From positions 82,590,001 to 82,654,000 of the forward strand of contig CM075345.1 in NCBI GenBank assembly GCA_037693485.1: a DNA stretch of 64,000 bases. The letters run 5' to 3'. A program made the position numbers and the translations under genes. The notes beneath the pieces are model-generated. The model saw only the letters and a program-made list of their open reading frames with translations, had not been told where the DNA came from and made no database searches. Below, piece by piece: positions 22,906 to 33,727 of the stretch. This DNA comes from Kitagawia praeruptora. Lineage: Eukaryota > Streptophyta > Magnoliopsida > Apiales > Apiaceae. Numbering within the stretch: position 1 is the stretch's first letter; the number at the start of each line of letters is the position of its first letter.

Positions 22906-23685
22906 GTGCTGATGTGGCATATACATGGCAGGCTCACAGTGCATCTCAATCATCAATTTAACAGACAAACAGACGGAGAGAATTTTTGACCGACGACCGT
23001 GATGTAAATGGAAAAAAAGGAAAGTGCAGTGATGCTACAATAAACTATACGAAAATTTCATTATAGCACAGTAAGAAAAGTGACATTTTACCCCCTTTGA
23101 ATGGGAAATTCCAACCAAATCCAATATCTGAATCTACAACTCTAGTACTCATAATAAGAGCCCGTTTGAAATTTGCTTAAAATAAGTTATTTTTGATTTA
23201 GTGGAGGTTTTTTTAACTTAAAAGGAGAAAATAAAGTTCTTTACTTTAAGTTGAATGAATATGTTTGGGTAATTTTACTTAAAGTTAAATGGGGGTTTAA
23301 TAATTTTGACTTAAAATGAAATTTGATTTAAAAAAATTTTAAATTAATAATATTTGAACTTTACAAGAATTCTGAAAAAAAAAAAACTCCATAAGTCATA
23401 AGTCATAAGTTAAAAGTACCTAAATGGAATTTATGGCTTAAATCAATTTTTTAACTTAAAACCGACTTAAAATCCGTATAGCCAAACAGATTTTTTTCTC
23501 CTTAAAATCGAAAACTCCTTATTTGGCTGTAAGTTTGGAAGATACCATAAATAAATTGCATATACCGACTACCGAGTAATTGAAATCCGGTTTACCTTTT
23601 TGAGAAATACTGTACTGTGTGCTCTTACCTTGACCTTGTTGTACAATCAGTGTTGTAAAAAGCGGGAATTAGACTTAATCGGTGG
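22906..23685. other. no gene seen
   Basis: AT-rich intergenic DNA. A short CATAAGT triplication occurs at about 23391-23410. No frame, RNA gene or clear element end is visible. Confidence 0.5.
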
Positions 23686-23765
23686 ATACACTGTCCAGGG
23701 ATTAATCGGGTAATTGGGGATTAATCGGAATGATTAATCGGATCATTAATCGGAATTAATTTAAT
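23686..23765. repeat. short ATTAATCGG repeat cluster
   Basis: ATTAATCGG occurs four times between 23702 and 23756, next to TGTTGTAAAAAGCGG. Such clusters mark ends of non-autonomous DNA elements, but the partner end was not found. Confidence 0.4.
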
Positions 23766-23876
23766 ATTATTTTTAAATATAATTATTATTAATATATATT
23801 ATTATTTTATTATTTTGATTATACATGAATAATTATCACATATTTATACAAATATATTTAAAATATCAGAAATCAG

Positions 23877-23961
23877 AAATCCACCAATTATGAGTGCCCC
23901 TGGCGGGGCCTTGCAACCCAAATCCACCAATTATGAGTGCCCCTGGCGGGGCCTTGCAACC
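23877..23961. repeat. 43-bp tandem duplication
   Basis: Two exact copies of a unit containing GCCCCTGGCGGGGC, itself a GC-rich hairpin in AT-rich DNA. Confidence 0.95.
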
Positions 23962-24142
23962 TCATTTGCAACTGAGATGCTACGAATTTCTGATTGCAAG
24001 TTCCAGTTTTCAGATGTCATTTTCGACCAGTTTTTTGGAATATATATATATATATATATAGCCAAATGACATCTGAACCCCGGAACTTGCAATAAGAAAT
24101 TTGTAACATTTGCAAATGAGGTTGCAACAGTTGCAATTGAGG
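23958..24142. repeat. inverted repeat around an (AT)n core
   Basis: The left arm (CTCATTTGCAACTGAG, TTGCAAGTTCC, CAGATGTCATTT) is matched inversely by the right arm (AAATGACATCTGAA, GGAACTTGCAA, AAATGAGGTTGCAAC), with about 10 AT dinucleotides between. MITE-like, about 185 bp. Confidence 0.75.
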
Positions 24143-26280
24143 AAGGTAGTATTTTTGGAATATTGAAAACGTAAAATTATAATGAGGTAGTATTTTTGAA
24201 AAAATGATTTTATAGAAGTGAAATGATAGTTGGATGGTAGTAAAATTGGAAATAATTGTTAAAATCTTATGTATTCTGTAAATATCCCTTCTTAAAATTT
24301 GATTTGAACGATTTTACGGTCCATGTGAAATTAACAAAATAATGTTTAATTCATTGATGATTTAATTATTATTTTCAAATCAAATCAACGCAGAATCAAA
24401 CACAGGTTGAATTTATTCGATTTTTTGCGTTGAAAATTCTATTGAAAATTTTGTTGAATATTCAACCAAATTCTATTAGGCCTTAAAAGAATTTGACGAT
24501 TTTTTGCGTTGAAAATTATATTCAATTTAGAAAATTTACTTATATTTGGTTGAATTTATCAAAATCATTTTCAGTATTGAATATACTTCTACTAACAACC
24601 AAATACAGGTTTTAGTTTTAATATTAGAAAATAACGATTTCCATCTTTTGATTTTAAGACCTAACGATCTTTTTTATTTTGGTATATAACAGAAATTTAA
24701 TGTTATTTACATAATAATTAAATTGGTCTCCTTATTAAGTTATAACTTTTTTTATTTTAGACTTTTTTAAAATCTAGGTCTAATATAACTTCTTTTAACT
24801 TATAATCTTTTTATACTATAATTGTTTTTTTATATAGTATAATTTTGATCGTCTATTTAAAAAAAATAAATTATATCCAACGGTTGAGATTGTTTTGGCA
24901 AAGACAAATTATCATAGTATCAAAATTTTGGATAAGATATCTTTTACAATTATTATATATATAAATTTTTTAATTAAAATATTGAAAATCATATAGATTT
25001 TGAGATAATCTAGAAAAATTTAATACTTATAAAATTGTTTAATAAAAATACTAATTAAATTTGATGAATTAAAATATTTAAAAAAATATTAATTATGGTA
25101 TGCTAAAAGCTTCTTAGTTTCCTATCTTTTAAGCGTACACAGAGCTCCAAAAGGTTACATCTACGAACATGGAACATATTAATTAAAGCTGGAGTTAAAT
25201 ACTTTAATATTATAATAATTTTCTGATAATTAAGCGAGAGATTATACATTAATATTACATACTGTATTGGACTACTGGTGCGAATAGGAGGCAGGTCAAT
25301 AAATACTCTTCTAGTATAGTTCTGACCTATGGTAATATCTATTATTATTTCTCTTACTCTTATTATATAATAGGATATAATTTGTGTTCTATTTTGAATT
25401 ATTAAAATTTGATTTTGACAATTTTATAGCACACATGAAATTGACAAAATAATATCTAATTTAGTGGTAATTTAAAAATTATTTTCCAATTAAAACTTTA
25501 ATATTAATAAAATAAAATAAATAAAATAAAATTTAATTGTATCATTTTTTAATTATATCCTTTTCATATTTTAATTTTCTTTTTTAAAATTCAATTCTAA
25601 TACAACTTTGCTAAATTATATCCTTGTTAGATTATACTAATTTCCTTTTTAATATGATATACACATATATCATCAACAAAAGAACAGTGCACATCCTCCG
25701 AATATATTGACATAATGTATGTTTCTCTTCCATGGCTTCTTAAAATGTTACCGACTTCAGAAGGGTGAGCCCTCGCAGAATGTTTCCCAGGTAGACAAAC
25801 ATATAAATCCTTCGCCTTTAGTTCATATATAGATTTTTAATAGAATAATGTAATTATAATTGTATTAGGATTTTTTTCCCTTGTATTTATAGATTTTTGA
25901 TAGAATAATGTAATTATTATTGTATTAGGATTTTTTTCCAATTCATTGTAGACATTTTATTTATTTATTTATAATTGATTTTATTTGTTTATACATATTT
26001 TATTTGTTTACTAAATTAGAGATATTTTTAAATTAAATTTAGTTCTAATGATGAAGAAAAAAACAAATCGATGAAGAAAGGGTATTATAGTAAATTAACA
26101 AAGTGAAAATTATAAATAAATATATAAGGATATAATTTATAATCCAACGGATGACTTTTAATCCAATTTTTTAATCCAACGGATCATATGCTTTTGGTAG
26201 TACAGCGACGACGACCAAAAATTTGGATAAGATCTCCCTTATGCTTATTATATATAAGGTATTAATACTTGTATTTCAAA
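24143..26280. other. no gene seen
   Basis: AT-rich spacer. A direct duplication of about 50 bp lies at about 25828-25940 (both copies contain AGAATAATGTAATTAT and GTATTAGGATTTTTTT). No convincing coding frame or RNA gene. Confidence 0.5.
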
Positions 26281-26284
26281 TAGG

Positions 26285-27070
26285 GGAGAGCATGGATCGG
26301 ATCGGATCGGGTTTATGGTAAAACCGAAACCGAAACTCTTCGGATTTCAAAATCTAAAACTGTAACCGCAAACGAAATCGATGGTTCGGTTTCGGATTCA
26401 AAATTGTCGTATCGGTTGCAATCGGTTCGGTTTCGATTTTTAAACCGCATCAAATAAAAATGATAAAATCGGCATATCTTACTTAAATGAAAAGTACTTA
26501 AAAATTGTAAAATGTCACAAAAACAATACAAACGTTTGATATGACAACAAGTACCACCAAGTCACCTACAAAATATACAAACATGTGAAATTCACTAATT
26601 ACAGAAGAACAGAAGAGAAATGGAAGAGTAAATAATTTATAAACCACTGCAGTTCATATTTTAACCAAAACAGAAGAGAAAGACAGTAGCTTTGACTGGG
26701 CTAGCTGCTGGGCTGTTGGGCCATTTTAGCACAATTACAAGTTAAATATGATATCTATGATGGCCTGTATATGAAAAGTACACTGTACAAGCAACTAAGG
26801 CAACATATAGATAAAATAAAGTCCTAATTTTTAGTAATTATATTTCAAAAAATATGTATATTTATTAATTATAAATTTATATATATATATATATAATTTA
26901 TTTATTTATTTTAATCGGATTGGATTCGAGTTTTTTTGGATTGGTTTCAATAAGAAACCGAAACCGCATAATCGGATTCGGTTTTCAATTTTTCGGTTTC
27001 GGTTTCGGATCGATTTTATACGATTCGTAGTGGTTTTTAGCGGTTTCGGTTTCGGATTTTCAATGCAAAA
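26285..27070. repeat. degenerate repeat with CCGAAACCGAAAC / CGGTTTCGGTTTC ends
   Basis: The left side carries GGATCGGATCGGATCGG and AAACCGAAACCGAAAC; the right side carries CGGTTTCGGTTTCGGAT and GCGGTTTCGGTTTCGG. The two ends are broadly inverse, as in old hAT-like non-autonomous elements. Exact ends were not found. Confidence 0.4.
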
Positions 27071-27074
27071 CTAA

Positions 27075-28977
27075 TTCCAATCAGCTGGAATGGAACGGAG
27101 CGAGTATATTTTAAATATTATCTCAACCTTTGAGTCTTTGACTAGTCTTTTCTTGTAATAAAATTCATTTCTTGTTTTTATGTTTTTGTTGTTTTCTTCT
27201 TCAGCTAACAAGCCCCCAAGGGGTACGTACTATTCTCATTCTTTCTATCCTCACATCCTCTAAAAGATCCCCCCCTCCCCCCTCCCATCAAACAGTTTTA
27301 CAATTTTTTCATGTAATTTGCATCAAAACAACCGCTTGTATATTTGTATATATATACACATATGTTATTGTTGTTTTTCGTTGTCAAGATTTTCAGGTAG
27401 CTTCTAGTGAATGATGACAGTACATCCTCAGACTTCAGATTAGGTTTTATATGTTCTTGTAGCTTCCCATCTGTTGTTGTTACTTGGTAAGTTTTTTTTT
27501 TTTTTTTTGTATAATTATTATCCGGGTTTGTGACTTTGTGGTTCAAATGTGCTCAAAAGGTCTTTGTTTAATTTCGATTTATACAAAAAAGTTGCATTGG
27601 GTACTGAGAGAAAATTGGCATTTGTCAGATTCTTGGAATTGCTAAGTTGGATTAGGAAATGAGAATTTCGGTATCAGGCTTTAGGAGCGTGTCGTTAAAG
27701 TTAGAAGTAGTTCAAATTATTGATCTTTTCATTATTGAATGAAAGTTATGAACTTGATAATATTGTGATGTAGTTGAGCAGATCTTATGAGTTCTTACTC
27801 GAGTGGATATCTAACAAACCAATTGAATGGAAATATGATCAAGAAAAAGAAGATGGTCAATAAAATCTGATCAGTTGAATTGACCCTTGAATAGCTAATT
27901 CAAGTTAATGGAAGGATTGTCTGATGATAGCTTTAATACTTTGAATGTAGTTACAAGTTTATCCCCAGTTCAGGATCTTATGGTCTATGGTTTTATGCTT
28001 ATTTAGTTTGTAAAAACAAATAAAATATTTAAAAATTGATCTTGATGAGCGGGAAGGCAAATCCTCACTTTTTTAACCTCTCAAATTGCACTTAAGTATG
28101 ATGCTCCAGTATTCCACAATCTGAGGAATTCTTTTGAAGGGTCACGAAAATATCCTGGTAGTAACTCAGACCCAAATTTTCTTTTATTTACTTTCAAATA
28201 AATAGATTATGTTACATGGTATAAGGACCTCCCAAGGTGTACTATACTCATTAATATGCATTCCTAATTAAATAATACTATTTTATTCATTGGTGATTGT
28301 GCCCCCAAGTCATCAAGCCTTGCTCAATTTTGGTTCACTATCACTAGTAATGTACTACTTTGTACGTGTAATGATGCAATTGTACAATTATGGGTAAAGT
28401 AGAATGGATTTCCTAGTGATGCTTTGATTCTTAATTCTGTGGATTGAATATCATATAACATCACTTTTGTACCCTTAATAGGTGTTGTTACTTCTATGTT
28501 ATCTAGGTTAATCCTTTCTAAAATTTTATATGAATTTTAAAGATATTAAAATTGTTAATGTAAATTTTATCTGAGAAGTAATGAAGTAGCTTGAATGTAA
28601 TCCTGTTGAAAGTAAACAGACCTCAGGGGTTCAGTATAACATATTTACTAGTAATATAACATAGAAAAGACATATAGCAGGACCTCCTTACTTGAACCAT
28701 GGTGCCCAGGTCCACCTCTGACAACCTTTGACAGCCTGATTTGTATTTGAAGTAATTTTGAAGTCTGTTTCATAAGGAATATGTCCTTCAATTGTAAAAA
28801 AAGGCAGGCCCTTGTTTTGCACTGCTCTCTGTAATCGGCCATTTTTTCCCCCTTCCGTGTATAGTATCCTCATTTATTGCATCACAAGAAATTATCACTT
28901 TTATATTGTTCTTACTTCGAGATGGTAAACTATTTATAACTAATCTAATTGTTTCATTGACCACCTGTTTAGATTTA
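27075..28977 (+). promoter_or_regulatory. upstream region and probable 5' UTR intron of the U-box gene
   Basis: CT-rich DNA (CCCCCCCTCCCCCCTCCC at about 27270) and TTCTTCTTCAG precede a long non-coding stretch. The start codon at 28978 follows a CCTGTTTAG acceptor-like site, so a 5' UTR intron probably ends about 5 bases before ATG. A TATA box cannot be assigned with confidence. Confidence 0.4.
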
Positions 28978-31900
28978 ATGGCTGATAGCTGGGATGGAAG
29001 TTTTGACCACGGTAGCCAGTCGGATGATAGCCATCAGTTTGACAGATTTCACATAGAGCCTATCTATGATGCATTCATCTGCCCTCTGACAAAACAAGTG
29101 ATGCGTGATCCTGTCAGCTTGGAAAATGGGCAAACCTTTGACCGGGAGGCAATTGAGAAATGGTTCAAGGAATGCAAGGAGAGTGGAAGAAAGCTAATTT
29201 GCCCAATAACACTAACAGAGTTAAGAACCACAGATTTGAACCCAAGCATTGCTTTGCGTAACACAATTGAAGAATGGAATGCTAGGAATGAAGCTGCTCA
29301 ACTTGATATGGCTCGCAGATCATTATATGTTGGCAATGCAGAGACTGAAATTCTGCAAGCTATGAAGTTCATCCAGCATCTTTGCCAGAACAATCCATCA
29401 ACTAGGCATGTTATTCGTAACGCGGAGCTGATACCTATGATTGTTGAAGTATTAAAGAGCAGTAGTCGTCGAGTAAGGTGCAAAGCTTTAGAAATTCTTC
29501 GCGTTGTAGTAGAGGAAGACGATGATAATAAGGTTGTCAAAAATTTGCTGTTTCAGTATTCAGTTCTGTAAATATATTATGGGCCCAATTCAATTAATAC
29601 TAGGTAATTGTGGCTCTTCTTTTTGCAGGAAATTTTGGCTGAAGGGGATACAGTCCGAACGATAGTCAAGTTTTTGTCACATGAACAATCTAAAGAGAGG
29701 GAGGAAGCCACATATCTGCTTTATGAGCTTTCAAAATCTGAAACTCTATCTGAAAAGATTGGCTCTGTCAATGGAGCAATCCTTATATTAGTGGGAATGG
29801 CTAGCAGCAAATCAGAAAATTTATTGACTGTTGAGAAAGCTGATAAAACTTTAAAAAATTTGGAGAAATGTGAGAATAATGTAAAGCAAATGGCTGACTA
29901 TGGTAAATTGCAGCCTCTCCTGACATTAATCCTTGAAGGTACTTCACCTCATTTTGAATTTTTTTCTCGGGAATTTTAATTAATTATTTTGTTATCTTGC
30001 CTGCAAAGTTTATTGTAGCACGCATGCAGCCACATTACACATATGGCAATTAGATGGAATGAACGCTGCAGTTTTCCTGGATAGTTTATTGTTTGGGAAA
30101 CAGAAAAATCTATCACTACAACTAAATTTGAACTTTGACATCATCCATGATGAAACACTAAAGAATCTACTGTAATTTTTATGCTCCTGATGTATAGATT
30201 AAAAAGAAAGGCCTAGTCACTCCATTTCATTAACAGACTTAATTTTCCTCGGCTGGATTACCAGACTAGATATGTCAGTTGAATTGCCCTGTAGCTGTTG
30301 ATACTTATTTGACTGGGCATATATAAAAAAAATAGATGCCAGTATTATTTCTTCAGAAAAAGAAGGCCAGAAGTATGAAAGCAGAGATATATTGTTCTTT
30401 GTTTTTTTTTTAAATGGGGCCTTCAATTTTAGTGATATGTAGCTGTTCATGATTAAAACTAGATTCATTATCTTTCCCCTCCCCAAAAAAATAAAATTAA
30501 AATAGAAATAGATTGAAGTTGCAAGTGCATTCTTCTTTTCTATTTACCAATTTCTAAAGTACAGAGGGAAATATGAGAGATCATGGTTCAGTGTAGATGT
30601 TGTAACTTGTAGTGCTTGAATTGGTGAACTCAAATAAAGTTTATGATTTTTGTTACATATAAGTGGCCTAGTCGCCTGTATAATTCCTTGTTGCTGTATG
30701 ACTGTTGCAGGTCCTCCAGAGACCAAACTGTCCATGGCTGTGTACCTTGGTGAGCTAGTTCTCAATAATGATATGAAACTCTTTGTTGCTAAAACTGTTG
30801 GTTCATCGCTAATCAATCTCATGAGAGTTGGTAACATGCCATCTCGAGAAGCTGCTCTGAAGGCTCTGAATCAGATATCATCATTCGAGGCAAGTGCAAA
30901 GGTATTGATTGAGGCAGGTATACTGCCCCCTCTTGTGAAGGATCTTTTCACTGTTGGTGCCCAGCAGCTTCCCATCCGACTAAAGGAGGTTTCTGCTACA
31001 ATTCTTGCAAATATTGTGAATTCAGGTTCTGACTTTAAATCCATTCCAGTTGGTCCTGATCACCAAACTCTGGTCTCAGAGGACATAGTTCACAACCTAC
31101 TCCATCTCATTAGCAACACTGGACCGCAAATAGAATGCCAATTAATTCAAGTCCTTGTAGGACTAACCAGTTCCCTCACCACTGTACTTAGTGTCGTTTC
31201 TGCCGTCAAAAGCTCTGGTGCCACTATTAGTTTGGTGCAGTTCATTGAAGTTCCACAGAAGGACCTTCGTGCAGCTTCCGTGAAACTTCTCCAAAACTTG
31301 TCTCCACACATGGGCCAGGAACTAGCTGAGTGTATACGTGGTCCATCTGGCCAGCTAGGTGGCCTTGTTAAAATTATAACAGAGAATATTGCTATCACTG
31401 AAGAGCAAGCAGCAGCTGCTGGTCTTTTAGCTGATTTACCAGAAAGGGATATGGGCCTCACTCGGCAGATGCTTGATGAACAAGCATTTCAATTAGTTAT
31501 CTCTAGAGTGGCTAGGATCCGGCAGGGAGAGACTAGAGGCAATCGCTTTATGACCCCATATCTTGAAGGGCTTGTTCGGGTTCTTGCAAGGATTACCTTT
31601 GTATTAGCCGAAGAACCTGATGCAGTTGCATTCTGCCAGGAGCACAATCTTGCTTCTGTGTTTACTGAACTGCTTCAGGCAGCCGGACTTGACAATGTAC
31701 AAATGGTTTCTGCCATTGCTTTGGAAAATCTATCCCATGAATGCAAAAACTTGACCAGATTACCTGAGTTACCATCACCTGGTTTGTGTGTGTCAATATT
31801 TCAATGTTTTAGCAAAAAACCTGTCACTACTGGATTATGCCGAGTTCACAGAGGGGCATGTTCACTAAAAGAAACATTTTGTCTGTTGGAAGGACAGGCT

Positions 31901-32290
31901 TTGGAGAAGCTGGTTGCAAATTTAGACCACACAAATGAGAAAGTTGTTGAGGCGTCACTAGCAGCAATGTCAACTTTATTGGAAGATGAACTTGATATCG
32001 AAAACGGGGTTTCTGTACTTTGTGAGGCTGAGGCAATCAGGCCAATACTTGATGTCCTAATTGAAAAACGGACAGAGACCTTGATGAGGAGGGCAGTTTG
32101 GGTCGTTGAGAGACTCTTACGGACTGATGATATAGCATACGAAGTTTCCGGTGATCCAAATGTCAGCACAGCTCTTGTTGATGCTTTCCAACATGGTGAC
32201 TACAGAACGCGACAGATTGCTGAGCATGCTCTAAAGCATGTTGACAAGATACCAAATTTCTCGGGTATTTTTCCAAATTTGGGACAGTAG
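28978..32290 (+). CDS. PUB44-like: U-box/ARM-repeat E3 ubiquitin ligase, PUB43/PUB44 (SAUL1) type; three coding exons
   Basis: Coding exons are 28978-29532, 29629-29938 and 30711-32290 (555, 310 and 1580 nt), joined at GT/AG sites in frame and giving 814 aa. The N-terminus (SDDSHQFDRFHIEPIYDAF) leads into a U-box at about residues 29-104 (ICPLTKQVMRDPVSLENGQT, FDREAIEKWF, LICPITLTEL, NPSIALRNTIEEW), which recruits the E2 enzyme. The rest is an armadillo array for substrate binding (EGDTVRTIVKFLSHEQSKER, PPETKLSMAVYLGEL, LPIRLKEVSATILANIV). Length and order fit the PUB43/PUB44 clade; Arabidopsis SAUL1 acts at the plasma membrane in senescence and immunity control. All exons are open, so this is the one clearly functional host gene here. 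Whether it is the PUB43 or PUB44 orthologue is not decided. Confidence 0.95.
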
Positions 32291-32655
32291 AGTTCTTGTT
32301 CTTCCTCTTATCAACGAATGGAACCCTGTAGTTACTGAATTTTTGGCTCTTTTTATAGATTCTGGGATTTACCCATGTTTGTAATCTGTGAATAAGACAC
32401 TGGTAGATAGTATGTTCTCCTGGAATTAACTCAAATTCTCATTCATGTTGTTTATGTTGGTATATTTGGCTTACAGTGTACTTTTTTTGTATGGGTGTGG
32501 GAATGTATAATTAATTATTTTATCACTCATCAGTCATAAAAATTTCTTGTTTTGGTTTTCATTAAAAAGTTATTGTTTCTTATCATGGTTTCATTAAAAA
32601 AATATTGGTTCTTCTTTTGTGGTTCCTTTCCAACCGACAGGTTGTAACTTGCAGG
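32291..32655 (+). other. 3' UTR and downstream flank of the U-box gene
   Basis: Non-coding. TTTTTGTATGG and AATAAG words could serve polyadenylation, but the site cannot be fixed. It ends at the 8-bp duplication of the hAT element. Confidence 0.4.
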
Positions 32656-32864
32656 TAGAGCTGTAATTGAATCGAATCGAGTCGAACTCTTAACTTTTCA
32701 TGTATAAATTTGTTGTAATTATGTCGAATTTGAACATAAGTTCAAATTTTTGTCGAACCAAATTTTTTATTTGTGTATCGACTTACTAAAAAAAATTTTA
32801 TTCGCGAAAATCTTCACGAACATGTCTAACGACATGCTACTCGCGAACGTCTTATAAATTATTA

Positions 32865-33115
32865 CTCCCTCTGTCCCATCAGATTCTATACAGTTTTTTT
32901 TCACTGCTTGGCACGCATTTTAAGACTCCTATAAAGTATAGTTCCATAACTTATTTTTAAAATTTTCTTTTTTTGTATAAAAATATAACATACCTATTTT
33001 TATACAAAAAAAGAAAATTGGAAAAATAAGTTATGGAACTATCCTTAAAATGCACCTTAAAATGCGTGCCACACCCCCGTCCCCCAATGTATACTATCTG
33101 GCGGGACGGAGGGAG
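32865..33115. mobile_element. Stowaway MITE (Tc1/mariner type)
   Basis: 251 bp with inverted ends CTCCCTCTGTCCC and GGGACGGAGGGAG and TA duplications (32863-32864, 33116-33117). The interior folds back on itself (TAAGTTATGGAACTAT faces its complement). Confidence 0.96.
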
Positions 33116-33710
33116 TAGTTCCTAAACATGTCATGGATACTGTTCATGATCTCGCGTTCACGACCGCCTTACTTTTTTTTATGAAAATTGGTAATGCATT
33201 AAAAATAAAAATAAAATAGGGGGACGAAACCTCGAAAATTAAAGATATATTTCTAATCAATACTTATCAACAATTAAAATTTTGATTAAATTTAGTTCAA
33301 CTAATGTTATAATTTACAACATAACATGTATTAGAATTTTATTATTTATAATAAAAATAATGTATAAATTTAATAAAAGAAGATAATGGATTGAAAAAAT
33401 AAACTATCATATTATTCCGTAGACATTACAATTATTTATTAGTTATCATGAAATCAAGAATTCCTGTAAAATTTTAAATAAATATGTATACGATCATATA
33501 TATTGAATTTGTACACAAATTATTCATGAACCATATTTACGGGTTTGTTTAATAACCTTATTCACGAACTGTATTAACGAATTTGTTCATGTATTATACA
33601 ATTGAACTTGTTCATGAACTTCTGAACCGAACTATATCATGCTCAAGTTCAACTCATTTATAAGACGAAATTTAAAATCATATTCGTGTTCAACTAATAC
33701 GAATCAAACC

Positions 33711-33727
33711 AAACTTGAAGCAAACTT
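33711..33727. repeat. target duplication of E2, left copy
   Basis: AAACTTGAAGCAAACTT recurs at 36453-36469, directly after the poly(A) tail. Confidence 0.93.

Noticed and set aside
28906..28977. Upstream in-frame extension of the U-box protein
   Set aside because: The MADSWDGSFD start fits the PUB43/PUB44 family, and an acceptor-like TTTAG lies just before it, so the upstream codons are probably intron.
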